This document shows positions 1 to 5,199 of a DNA stretch of 5,199 nt, in pieces. The DNA comes from Solobacterium sp. UBA1789. GTDB taxonomy: Bacteria > Bacillota_I > Bacilli_A > Erysipelotrichales > Erysipelotrichaceae. How positions within the stretch are numbered: the first letter of the stretch is position 1; every line of letters starts with the position of its first letter. The stretch is taken from NCBI GenBank assembly GCA_002314515.1, contig DCGB01000102.1:1-5199 (forward strand). The letters are read 5' to 3'. The notes under the pieces were generated by a model. That model was not told the origin of the DNA. It saw nothing but the letters and a program-made list of their open reading frames with translations, and did not search any database. The position numbers were made by a program, and so were the translations under genes.

Positions 1-261
1 ATTCTGGAAAGTACGGGCAATACCAGCTTTATTAACTTCAATAGTAGATAATTTGGTTATATCCTTACCATTGAGATAAATAGCGCCTCTGCTGGGCTCA
101 TATACCTTAGTAAGTAAATTGAAGACAGTAGTCTTGCCGGCACCATTTGGACCAATTAAACCAACGATTTCACCACTATTAACCTCTAAATCAAGATTAT
201 TAACAGCAGTCAGGCCACCAAAGTCAATGCCTAAGTTTTTTGTGCTTAATATATTAGTCAT
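1..261 (-). CDS. livG: Branched-chain amino acid ABC transporter ATP-binding protein LivG (partial, N-terminal 87 residues)
   Basis: This is the start of a cytoplasmic ABC ATPase that would power the LivH-LivM permease. The frame is open from ATG at 261 to the window edge, so the C-terminal two thirds (signature motif, Walker B, H-loop) are missing. Visible are the Walker A motif GPNGAGKT at residues 37-44 and the Q-loop Gln86 inside GIARTFQN; the ARTFQN form is typical of LivG. Residues 4-35 carry the usual first beta strands (ILSTKNLGIDFGGLTAV). The ATG is preceded by AAGAAAGGAGC with about 7 nt spacing, which supports the start. The gene overlaps the end of livM by 8 nt (254-261), so translation is probably coupled. 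LivG rather than LivF is favoured by the position directly after livM and by the ARTFQ motif. Substrate specificity comes from the partner binding protein, not from this subunit. Confidence 0.95.
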   Translation of the reverse strand, partial: MTNILSTKNLGIDFGGLTAVNNLDLEVNSGEIVGLIGPNGAGKTTVFNLLTKVYEPSRGAIYLNGKDITKLSTIEVNKAGIARTFQN

Positions 262-1315
262 TGGCAGCTCCTTTCTTGAATAATTTATTCCTAAAATTAG
301 TGAACACCTGTTTAATAGCCTTATTATTAGAAATAATCATGATCAAAATAAGAACCAGTGCATAGATAATCATGCGGTAATCCTGAATACTTCTCAACAA
401 TTCCGGTAACAACATAAGAATAATCGTTGAAATGATTGTTCCTGTCATATTTCCCAATCCACCCAAAACAACATAAACAAGAATCATGATTGATAAGTTA
501 AAGTCAAATTTTGTTGGCATCAGACTGGAAAAACTCATAGTATAAATAACACCAGCAGCACCACCAAGAATTGCTGAAACAACAAAAGCCATCAATTTAT
601 ATTTGGAAGTATCAATGCCGACGGACAGGGCAACGATTTTGTTATCACGAGTTGCCATAATTGCCCTACCCTGTTTTGATTCCAGAATGTTATAAATCAC
701 AAGTAAACTGATAAACAACAGAACAAAGGCAATATTTAAAGTCGACAAACGCAAATTGCCAGACAGTCCACTTGGACCATTAATAATCATTTTGCCATCT
801 TTTAAGAGATTTGTATGATCCTCAACCAGACTTATATGCAAACCTAGAGAATCAATACCGACATAGAGGTTGGAAATCAGCGATTTAACAATCTGACCAA
901 AGGCTAAAGTTACGATAGCCAGATAATCACCTTGCAGCTTTAAAACTGGAATAGATACGATTAATCCGAATATACCCGCAAATATTGAACCACCCAGGAT
1001 GGCAATAATCATAACAAGCAGATTATTATCAATAAAACGGGAACAGTAGGCAACAATAACCGCTCCAGTAAAACCGCCAACCGACATAAAACCAGCCTGA
1101 CCCAATGATAAATCACCAAGAATACCAACAGTTAAATTCAAAGCTAAGGCAGCAATAATATAAGAAATAAGTGGAATTAACAGGTTCTTTATCAAAGACG
1201 AAATATTGCCAGTACTGATTAAGATATTGACTAAAACAAAAAGAAAAACTACCAGCAATAAAGAGGTATATTTTGATTTTTTGTTTTTGAAAATATTAAA
1301 AATCTTATTTATCAT
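254..1315 (-). CDS. livM: Branched-chain amino acid ABC transporter permease LivM
   Basis: This is an integral membrane subunit forming half of the translocation channel for branched-chain amino acids. It has 353 residues, slightly above the usual 300-330 for Gram-positive LivM, with a basic N-terminus (KIFNIFKNKKSK) before the first membrane segment at about 18-35. Family hallmarks seen are LTVGILGDLSLGQAGFMSVG (61-80), KLQGDYLAIVTLAFGQIVK (126-144), the cytoplasmic ATPase-coupling loop around GRAIMATRDNKIVALSVGI (216-234), and VLGGLGNMTG (283-292). Other hydrophobic stretches lie near 44-66, 99-122, 194-210, 240-260, 274-288 and 316-329. The C-terminus is short and lysine-rich. The ATG at 1315 has GAAGGTG about 6 nt upstream, and only 2 nt separate it from the livH stop. 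Its stop overlaps the livG start. Urea-type (UrtC) or other HAAT-family permeases share this fold, but the order J-H-M-G and the leader region favour branched-chain amino acids. Confidence 0.95.
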   Translation of the reverse strand: MINKIFNIFKNKKSKYTSLLLVVFLFVLVNILISTGNISSLIKNLLIPLISYIIAALALNLTVGILGDLSLGQAGFMSVGGFTGAVIVAYCSRFIDNNLLVMIIAILGGSIFAGIFGLIVSIPVLKLQGDYLAIVTLAFGQIVKSLISNLYVGIDSLGLHISLVEDHTNLLKDGKMIINGPSGLSGNLRLSTLNIAFVLLFISLLVIYNILESKQGRAIMATRDNKIVALSVGIDTSKYKLMAFVVSAILGGAAGVIYTMSFSSLMPTKFDFNLSIMILVYVVLGGLGNMTGTIISTIILMLLPELLRSIQDYRMIIYALVLILIMIISNNKAIKQVFTNFRNKLFKKGAAND

Positions 1316-1317
1316 AA

Positions 1318-2193
1318 TTACACCTTCTCTATCGTCTTTTTACCTAAGATACCTGTAGGCTTAATTAATAAAACCAGAATCAGAATGCTGAATACTACAG
1401 CATCAGATAATTGAGTTGAAATATAAGCTTTTGATAAAATTTCAATGATACCCAGTAATAAACCACCAATAAAAGCTCCAGGAATAGAACCAATGCCACC
1501 AAATACAGCCGCCGTAAAGGCCTTAATACCTGGCATTGAACCCAAAGTTGGTGAAATACTTGGATATGCACTACAAAGCAGAATTGATGCAACTGCAGCT
1601 AATGCCGAACCAATGGCAAATGTAATTGAAATAGTATTATTGACATTGATGCCCATTAACAAAGCAGCTCCCTTGTCTTCAGCACATGCACGCATTGCAG
1701 AACCTGTTTTGGTATTATTGACAAACCACTGTAAAACAACAGTGATGATTATGCAAACTATAATAGTTAATATTGTTAAATAAGGAATATTAACATCTGA
1801 AAAGCTAAACGAACCATTAGTAAAACTGGTTGGAAACATTTTTGAAGATGTGCCCCAGAACAACTGGGCACTATTCTGTAAAAGATAAGAAACACCGATT
1901 GCAGTAATTAAGACTGATAAAGAAGAAGCGCTACGTAAAGGCTTATATGCCAGTCTTTCAACAATAATACCTAATAAGGCGCACACGAGCATTGTGATGA
2001 GGATGCTTAAATAAAAATTGACTCCATAGCTAACTAATAAAAAATACGCAGTGTATGCGCCAACCATAATTACATCGCCATGAGCAAAATTTAACATTTT
2101 TGCAATGCCATATACCATGGTATAGCCCAAGGCAATAATGGCATAGACACTACCAAGACTTAGTCCATTAATTAAATATAATATAAAATCCAT
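1318..2193 (-). CDS. livH: Branched-chain amino acid ABC transporter permease LivH
   Basis: This is the second membrane subunit of the channel, partner of LivM. From the ATG at 2193 it has 291 residues, the usual LivH length. Hallmarks are LINGLSLGSVYAIIALGYTM (7-26), MLNFAHGDVIMVGAY (33-47), PLRSASSLSVLITAIGVSYL (85-104), the coupling loop KTGSAMRACAEDKGAALLMGI (162-182) and FGGIGSIPGAFIGG (231-244). About eight hydrophobic stretches are visible. An in-frame GTG at 2202 would add three residues, but it lies inside the AAGGTGG ribosome binding site. The ATG at 2193, 5 nt after that site and beginning MDFILYLINGLSLG, is therefore the better start. The stop at 1318-1320 is 2 nt from the livM start. 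Upstream, 60 nt separate it from the livJ stop, and that gap carries a stem-loop. Confidence 0.95.
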   Translation of the reverse strand: MDFILYLINGLSLGSVYAIIALGYTMVYGIAKMLNFAHGDVIMVGAYTAYFLLVSYGVNFYLSILITMLVCALLGIIVERLAYKPLRSASSLSVLITAIGVSYLLQNSAQLFWGTSSKMFPTSFTNGSFSFSDVNIPYLTILTIIVCIIITVVLQWFVNNTKTGSAMRACAEDKGAALLMGINVNNTISITFAIGSALAAVASILLCSAYPSISPTLGSMPGIKAFTAAVFGGIGSIPGAFIGGLLLGIIEILSKAYISTQLSDAVVFSILILVLLIKPTGILGKKTIEKV

Positions 2194-2211
2194 CACAACC
2201 ACCTTATCAAG

Positions 2212-2243
2212 AAGAGGCTGCCATAGTTTTATGGCAACCTCTT
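2212..2243 (-). promoter_or_regulatory. Intercistronic stem-loop between livJ and livH
   Basis: On the minus strand AAGAGGTTGCCATA (2243-2230) and TATGGCAGCCTCTT (2225-2212) form a 14-bp stem with a single U-G wobble (2237/2218) around the tetraloop AAAC. It begins 10 nt after the livJ stop and ends about 9 nt before the livH ribosome binding site. What follows is CTTGATAAGG, not a run of T, so full intrinsic termination is unlikely. Similar stem-loops after binding-protein genes of ABC operons (malE-malF in E. coli is the known case) stabilise the upstream message or let only part of transcription through. That would give more binding protein than permease. The structure is seen; the function is inferred. 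Confidence 0.75.
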
Positions 2244-2253
2244 AATTATAGAA

Positions 2254-3414
2254 TTAATCAGCAGAAACGTAAACACCGTTCTGAATTACAACAGCCATTG
2301 GAGACTTGGAAACTTCACCACTAGCAGCCCATGTAACACCTGAACCAGTTAAGCCAGAGAATGTCATAGAAGTAATAACAGGTCTGATTGCATCAGCAAT
2401 ATCAGATGCACTCATATCACCAGTAACCTTAGCTTCTTTGCAGGCATTATAGAGAACGTAAACTGCATCATAAGCATCAGCAGCAAACTGCATTGGAACT
2501 TCAGCATATAATTCGTTGTATTTATTAACGAAAGAAACAGTCAGATCATCAGTTGCATCAGCAGCAAACGGAGTTAAGAGATAAACGCCTTCAGCTAAGC
2601 TTGTATCAAAGTTTTCAACGCCTAAGATACCGTCCATACCATCAACACCGAACCATACAGGTTTGTAATCGCCAGCCTGAGTAAGAATTAATGAAGCCTC
2701 ATCGTAATAAATAGGTAAGAAGACAACTTCAGCACCAGCATCCTGAACCTTCTTCAACTGAACTGAATAATCTTTTTCATCAGTGAAAGCCTGAGTTTCA
2801 ACAACATTCATGCCAAGTTCAGCAGCTCTATCAGCAAATGTCTGGTAAATACCCTTTGAGTAATCAACAGAAGACTGATAAATAACAGCAACCTTAGCAC
2901 CTGGGAACTTAGTGTTGATATAATCAGCAGAAGCGATACCCTGGTTAGAATCTTTGAAGCACATCTGGAAGATATTTTCGCCATATGTAGCGATATCATC
3001 ACGTGAACCAGATGGAGTAATAGCAACGATATTTTCTTCCTGAGTTAATGGAGCAACTTCAGCACAAGGAGCAGATGTTACACAAAGCAGAGAAACCTGC
3101 ATGCCATCATCCAATAACTTATAGAAAGCATTTCTTGCCTGTTCAGGATCATGAGCATCATCCTGGAAATCCAATTTGAAGTATTCAGTACCTTCTTTTT
3201 CATTGATTTCAGCAACAGCAATTTCAGCGCCGCGCTTAACAGCCTCACCATATAGTGCAGCAGGTCCAGTCAACGGTCCAGAACCACCAACAACGATTGG
3301 AGTTGCAGCAGCAGTATCACTACCACCATCATCAGCAGTTTCACCACCACCGCTACAAGCTACTAATGAGAAGACACACAGAACAGAAAGTAACACCAGT
3401 AATAATTTTTTCAT
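2254..3414 (-). CDS. livJ: Branched-chain amino acid ABC transporter substrate-binding lipoprotein (LivJ/LivK type)
   Basis: This is an extracellular binding protein that captures the amino acid and delivers it to LivH-LivM. It has 386 residues. A lipoprotein signal is clear: MKK, a hydrophobic core, then the lipobox LVAC with the lipidated Cys20. Residues 21-38 form a Gly/Asp/Thr/Ala-rich flexible linker. The mature part is a type I periplasmic-binding fold (Peripla_BP_6): PIVVGGSGPLTGPAALYG (39-56), RGAEIAVAEIN (61-71), the first-lobe ligand region CVTSAPCAEVAPL (111-123) with ITPSGS (132-137), and DYSKGIYQTFADRAAELG (184-201) in the second lobe. The ATG at 3414 follows AGGAAAGGA with 6 nt spacing. 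The gene lies directly after a candidate attenuator and before livH. Amide or urea binding proteins share this fold, so specificity for Leu/Ile/Val rests mainly on the operon and the Ile/Leu-rich leader. The symbols livJ and livK are interchangeable here. Confidence 0.93.
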   Translation of the reverse strand: MKKLLLVLLSVLCVFSLVACSGGGETADDGGSDTAAATPIVVGGSGPLTGPAALYGEAVKRGAEIAVAEINEKEGTEYFKLDFQDDAHDPEQARNAFYKLLDDGMQVSLLCVTSAPCAEVAPLTQEENIVAITPSGSRDDIATYGENIFQMCFKDSNQGIASADYINTKFPGAKVAVIYQSSVDYSKGIYQTFADRAAELGMNVVETQAFTDEKDYSVQLKKVQDAGAEVVFLPIYYDEASLILTQAGDYKPVWFGVDGMDGILGVENFDTSLAEGVYLLTPFAADATDDLTVSFVNKYNELYAEVPMQFAADAYDAVYVLYNACKEAKVTGDMSASDIADAIRPVITSMTFSGLTGSGVTWAASGEVSKSPMAVVIQNGVYVSAD

Positions 3415-3429
3415 AAACTATCCTTTCCT

Positions 3430-3473
3430 AAAATTAAAATAAAAGGTGAACTCAATAGCCTTAGTCCACCTTT
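3430..3473 (-). terminator. Candidate attenuator (intrinsic terminator) in the livJ leader
   Basis: On the minus strand AAAGGTGGACT (3473-3463) pairs with AGTTCACCTTT (3452-3442), giving 11 bp with one G-U wobble (3466/3449) and a 10-nt loop, AAGGCTATTG. It is followed by TATTTTAATTTT (3441-3430), a U-rich but interrupted tract. It lies after the leader peptide stop and just ahead of the livJ ribosome binding site (3429-3421). It would therefore stop transcripts from the promoter at 3637-3665 before livJ, giving an RNA of roughly 190 nt. A terminator here makes little sense unless it is conditional, because the engB unit already ends at its own terminator upstream. Confidence 0.75.
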
Positions 3474-3508
3474 AATTTCCTTAAATAAAATGTTATCAGC
3501 TATTGAAT
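3450..3508 (-). promoter_or_regulatory. Candidate antiterminator pairing, exclusive with the attenuator
   Basis: On the minus strand ATTCAATAGCT (3508-3498) can pair with GGCTATTGAGT (3460-3450) over 11 bp with two G-U wobbles (3507/3451 and 3498/3460). The downstream arm takes up the loop of the terminator and the top three bases of its 3' arm (3452-3450). The 5' arm of the terminator is trapped in the 37-nt loop. Both arms are transcribed before the rest of the terminator, so this pairing could form first. The upstream arm begins 4 nt after the leader peptide stop codon, so a ribosome waiting at that stop would cover much of it. In classical attenuators the antiterminator captures the terminator 5' arm instead, so this geometry is unusual. 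The complementarity is seen; the role is inferred. Confidence 0.55.
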
Positions 3509-3511
3509 ATA

Positions 3512-3610
3512 TTAAAATTGACTACATAAAACTAGTAGTCGAATAATAATAATGCTAATAATCATGATAGCTGACATTGCAAAGAAAGAATTATTCATCA
3601 TATAAGTCAT
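3512..3610 (-). CDS. Branched-chain amino acid-rich leader peptide (32 residues)
   Basis: This small frame has its own strong ribosome binding site, GGGAGG (3624-3619), 8 nt before the ATG. It sits about 20 nt downstream of the predicted transcription start. The peptide begins MTYMMNNSFFAMSA, continues IMIISIIIIRLLVL (residues 15-28) and ends CSQF, then TAA. Seven Ile, three Leu and one Val fall within those 14 positions, including four consecutive Ile codons (ATT) followed after Arg by CTA CTA GTT TTA. This matches the make-up of known ilv and leu leader peptides. The likely role is to sense charged tRNA-Ile, tRNA-Leu and possibly tRNA-Val: ribosome stalling here would decide whether the downstream attenuator forms before livJHMG. 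The peptide itself probably has no function after synthesis. A small membrane protein is the main alternative, as residues 11-28 are hydrophobic, but the position before a terminator and a liv operon argues for a leader. Confidence 0.82.
   Translation of the reverse strand: MTYMMNNSFFAMSAIMIISIIIIRLLVLCSQF
3520..3540 (-). promoter_or_regulatory. Candidate pause hairpin over the leader peptide control codons
   Basis: On the minus strand GACTAC (3540-3535) pairs perfectly with GTAGTC (3525-3520) around a 9-nt loop. The 5' arm is made of the Arg-Leu-Leu codons just after the Ile run, and the 3' arm ends 5 nt before the stop codon. This is where the 1:2 pause hairpin sits in amino acid attenuators. 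A ribosome stalled on the Ile or Leu codons would block the 5' arm. The freed 3' arm (TAGTC, 3524-3520) has a 5-bp complement, GACTA (3466-3462), in the terminator 5' arm, which gives a weak possible 2:3 pairing. Six base pairs is short, so chance cannot be excluded. Confidence 0.5.
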
Positions 3611-3636
3611 AAGTAATTCCTCCCTTCCACGCTTTG

Positions 3637-3665
3637 ATAATAACACTATGAAAATATAAATGCAA
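3637..3665 (-). promoter_or_regulatory. Sigma-A-type promoter of the liv operon
   Basis: On the minus strand TTGCAT (3665-3660) and TATTAT (3642-3637) are separated by exactly 17 bp. Each differs from consensus (TTGACA, TATAAT) at a few positions at most, and the DNA upstream is strongly AT-rich, as expected for an UP-like region. The predicted start is near 3629-3631. That leaves a short leader of about 20 nt ahead of the leader peptide ATG, with GGGAGG in the middle. It is the only well-spaced candidate I found between the engB terminator and livJ. Confidence 0.75.
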
Positions 3666-3693
3666 TACTTTTTTGATAATTTTTACATTAATT

Positions 3694-3709
3694 TATGAAA
3701 ATATTTTCA
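3694..3709. repeat. 14-bp palindrome with a repeated half upstream of the promoter
   Basis: TGAAAATATTTTCA (3696-3709) is a perfect palindrome, 31 bp upstream of the -35 box. The sequence TATGAAAATAT at 3694-3704 occurs again at 3647-3657, inside the promoter spacer. A site upstream and a matching half-site inside the promoter could bind a regulator. In such AT-rich DNA the pattern may also be chance or a simple UP element. On the minus strand 3703-3689 matches the CodY consensus AATTTTCWGAAAATT at 11 of 15 positions, which is suggestive only. Confidence 0.35.
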
Positions 3710-3710
3710 A

Positions 3711-3736
3711 TAAAAAAGAATCACAGCTGTGATTCT
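3711..3736 (-). terminator. Intrinsic terminator of the lon-engB unit
   Basis: On the minus strand AGAATCAC (3736-3729) pairs perfectly with GTGATTCT (3724-3717) around an AGCT loop. It is followed directly by TTTTT and then A (3716-3711). The engB stop codon TGA (3723-3721) lies inside the descending arm, so the coding sequence and the terminator overlap. The other strand has no T-run after the stem, so it acts only on minus-strand transcription. It separates lon-engB from the liv operon. Confidence 0.9.
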
Positions 3737-4278
3737 ATATAATTTCTTAAAATTTCAATGTTTAGCTTCTTTTCAGCAGAAACAAAGATCATCTGTTTAT
3801 CATCAATTTCCAGTTGCTTAAACAATAGTCTTTTGGCATTAAATAACTGATTATTAGATAATTTATCTATTTTATTAGCCACGATAACATAAGGAATATT
3901 GTATTCTTTCAGATATGCAAGCATATCAATGTCATCGTTTGTAGCCTGATGTCTGACATCAATAATCATGATACAAAGTCTAAGCTTGTCTCTTTTGGCA
4001 AAATATTCTTCCATCATTTTTCCAAAAGTTACAATTTCTTCCTTGGAACGATTCGCAAAACCATAACCCGGCACATCGCAAATTGTATATTTCTTATCAA
4101 TATCAAAGAAATTCAAAAACTTTGTTTTACCAGGATTTTTGCCAACTAAGGCGATATTGCCATATAAGGCATTTATTAATGATGATTTGCCGACATTGGA
4201 ACGACCAATAAAAACAACTTCCCTGTTTGTTAATGGATAATCATGGGCATAAACAGCACTTTTTAGAAATTTTGCCAT
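3721..4278 (-). CDS. engB: Ribosome biogenesis GTP-binding protein EngB (YsxC/YihA)
   Basis: This is a small cytoplasmic TRAFAC-class GTPase, known in Bacillus as YsxC, needed for late assembly of the large ribosomal subunit. Its 185 residues are close to the usual 190-200. All G motifs are present: G1 GRSNVGKSS (25-33), the G2 region NPGKTKFLNFF (48-58) with Thr52, G3 DVPGYGFA (68-75), G4 NKID (135-138) and G5 SAE (167-169). DVPGYGFA is diagnostic of the EngB family. The ATG at 4278 overlaps the lon stop as TAATG, with GAGG about 10 nt upstream inside lon, so translation is likely coupled. The last codons form part of the terminator stem. Family and function are firm; nothing in the protein looks unusual. 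Confidence 0.97.
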   Translation of the reverse strand: MAKFLKSAVYAHDYPLTNREVVFIGRSNVGKSSLINALYGNIALVGKNPGKTKFLNFFDIDKKYTICDVPGYGFANRSKEEIVTFGKMMEEYFAKRDKLRLCIMIIDVRHQATNDDIDMLAYLKEYNIPYVIVANKIDKLSNNQLFNAKRLLFKQLEIDDKQMIFVSAEKKLNIEILRNYIESQL

Positions 4279-5199
4279 TAAACAAAGGCCTCTTTAATAA
4301 CCTGTTCTACACTTTCAACCGGCACAAAAGTCATTGTTTCTTTAACAGACTGTGGAATCTCATCCAGATCCTTGATATTAGCCTTTGGAATAATGACTTT
4401 GCTGATTCCAGAACGATGAGCAGCTAAAGACTTTTCCTTCAAACCGCCTATTGGTAAAACATTGCCTCTTAAGGTTACTTCACCAGTCATAGCTAAATCA
4501 CAATGAACTGGACGTGCGGTAATAGCCGAAACAATTGCCGTTGTTAAAGTAACACCTGCAGATGGACCATCTTTAGGAACAGCTCCCTCAGGCACATGAA
4601 TATGAATATCATGTTTTTCAAAAAATTCAGCGCTGATATTATAACGCTTGGCATTAGCCTTAACATAGTCCAAGGCTATCTTGGTTGATTCAACCATAAC
4701 ATCACCAAGAGAACCGGTAACCACCAGATTACCCTTTCCTTCAAAGTAATTTACTTCTACTGGCAGAATATCACCACCAAAGTCCGTATATGCCAAACCG
4801 GTAACAACGCCAACCTGGTCCTTGTTTTCCTTATTGCCATAATCGAATTTTTCATGACCCAGCCATTCACGAACAAGCTTTTTGGAAATCTTTACAGAAC
4901 GGCGGCCATTACGCAAAATCTGCAATGCTGTTTTTCGACAAAGCGTTGCAATAGTTCTTTCCAGCTGACGAACACCAGCTTCTCTTGTATAATAACGGAT
5001 CAGGAAAAGGATAATATCATCAGGGATGCTGATTTGAGAATTCTTTAAACCATTAGCAAGACATTGCTTATTTACCAGATGATTACGTGCAATATTTAAT
5101 TTCTCAATCTCTGTGTAAGACGATAACTGAATAATTTCCAGTCTATCCTTTAAGGCTGCAGGAATATTTTCCAGATAATTAGCTGTCGCAATAAACAAT
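4278..5199 (-). CDS. lon: ATP-dependent protease Lon (LonA), C-terminal part
   Basis: This is a cytoplasmic AAA+ serine protease that degrades damaged and some regulatory proteins. The frame runs off the window edge, so only about 306 of some 770-800 residues are present. The first complete codon here is TTG in the run (L)FIATANYLENIPAALKDRLE and is an internal Leu, not a start. Counting from it, the AAA sensor-1 Asn is residue 7, the arginine-finger Arg is 19 in KDRLE, and the sensor-2 Arg is 77 in REAGVRQLER. The protease domain follows, with PKDGPSAG carrying the catalytic Ser213, and MTGEVTLRGNVLPIGGLKEK, whose last Lys (256) is the dyad partner. The 43-residue Ser-Lys spacing equals that of E. 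coli Lon (S679/K722). The protein ends soon after the protease domain, as is normal. It is followed by engB with a 1-nt overlap, as in lonA-ysxC of Bacillus. Confidence 0.97.
   Translation of the reverse strand, partial: LFIATANYLENIPAALKDRLEIIQLSSYTEIEKLNIARNHLVNKQCLANGLKNSQISIPDDIILFLIRYYTREAGVRQLERTIATLCRKTALQILRNGRRSVKISKKLVREWLGHEKFDYGNKENKDQVGVVTGLAYTDFGGDILPVEVNYFEGKGNLVVTGSLGDVMVESTKIALDYVKANAKRYNISAEFFEKHDIHIHVPEGAVPKDGPSAGVTLTTAIVSAITARPVHCDLAMTGEVTLRGNVLPIGGLKEKSLAAHRSGISKVIIPKANIKDLDEIPQSVKETMTFVPVESVEQVIKEAFV

Noticed and set aside
1445..1783. Plus-strand open frame of 112 codons inside livH.
   Set aside because: It is antisense to a well-conserved permease gene, its translation resembles no protein I recognise, and it has no convincing ribosome binding site.
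2808..3026. Minus-strand frame of 72 codons within livJ, and similar short frames inside livH, engB and lon.
   Set aside because: All lie within strongly supported genes in other frames and are shadow frames without ribosome binding sites or family motifs.
3176..3442. Plus-strand open frame of 88 codons over the livJ start and leader.
   Set aside because: It is antisense to the livJ signal peptide and linker; its Pro/Ser-rich translation is explained by the repetitive Gly/Asp/Thr codons of livJ on the other strand.
3461..3476. T-box riboswitch: the terminator 5' arm contains AAGGTGGAC, recalling the T-box core AGGGTGGNACCGCG.
   Set aside because: The match ends after GGTGG; ACCGCG is absent. 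The base after TGG is A, which would need a discriminator U rather than the A usual in tRNA-Ile and tRNA-Leu. Only about 160 nt lie upstream, much of it a translated leader peptide, and I see no Stem I motifs.
5196..5198. TTG at the window edge as a start codon for a short Lon-like protein.
   Set aside because: The residues that follow are the internal AAA sensor-1 region of Lon. The codon is simply an internal Leu where the window cuts the gene.
1..5199. Defence systems, mobile elements, CRISPR arrays, tRNA or rRNA genes.
   Set aside because: I found no repeats of array type, no transposase or integrase motifs and no RNA gene signatures. All long genes are housekeeping or transport genes.

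Overview
The window is AT-rich and every gene in it reads on the minus strand, so transcription runs from high to low coordinates. The organism is most likely a low-GC member of the Bacillota. The evidence is strong Shine-Dalgarno sequences of the AGGAGG type, a solute-binding protein anchored as a lipoprotein rather than left free in a periplasm, and the lon-engB gene pair, which is also found in Bacillus (lonA-ysxC). A class such as Erysipelotrichia or Clostridia is possible, but I cannot settle this from the sequence.

Region 1 (about 5199 to 3711) holds the 3' part of lon (ATP-dependent protease) and complete engB (ribosome-assembly GTPase). They are joined by a TAATG stop/start overlap. 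A strong intrinsic terminator, whose stem contains the engB stop codon, closes this unit.

Region 2 (about 3710 to 3415) has no long gene but is the most informative part of the window. In order of transcription it holds a 14-bp palindrome, a sigma-A-type promoter (TTGCAT, 17-bp spacer, TATTAT), a strong ribosome binding site, and a 32-codon open reading frame. Residues 15-28 of that frame are IMIISIIIIRLLVL, i.e. 11 branched-chain amino acids out of 14. A small hairpin overlaps the Ile/Leu codons. Next come a candidate antiterminator and an 11-bp stem followed by U-rich sequence, which lies just before the ribosome binding site of the next gene. This has the layout of a translation-coupled transcription attenuator of the ilv/leu type. 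Here it stands in front of a transporter operon.

Region 3 (3414 to 1) is the transporter: livJ (binding lipoprotein), livH and livM (permeases) and the first 87 codons of livG (ATPase). The rest of livG, and presumably livF, lie beyond the window. A 14-bp hairpin sits between livJ and livH. livH, livM and livG are tightly packed: a 2-nt gap, then an 8-nt overlap.

The working model is that the operon imports leucine, isoleucine and valine. When these run short, the ribosome stalls in the leader peptide, the terminator does not form, and the transporter is made. The parts are visible in the sequence; the regulatory behaviour is inferred.
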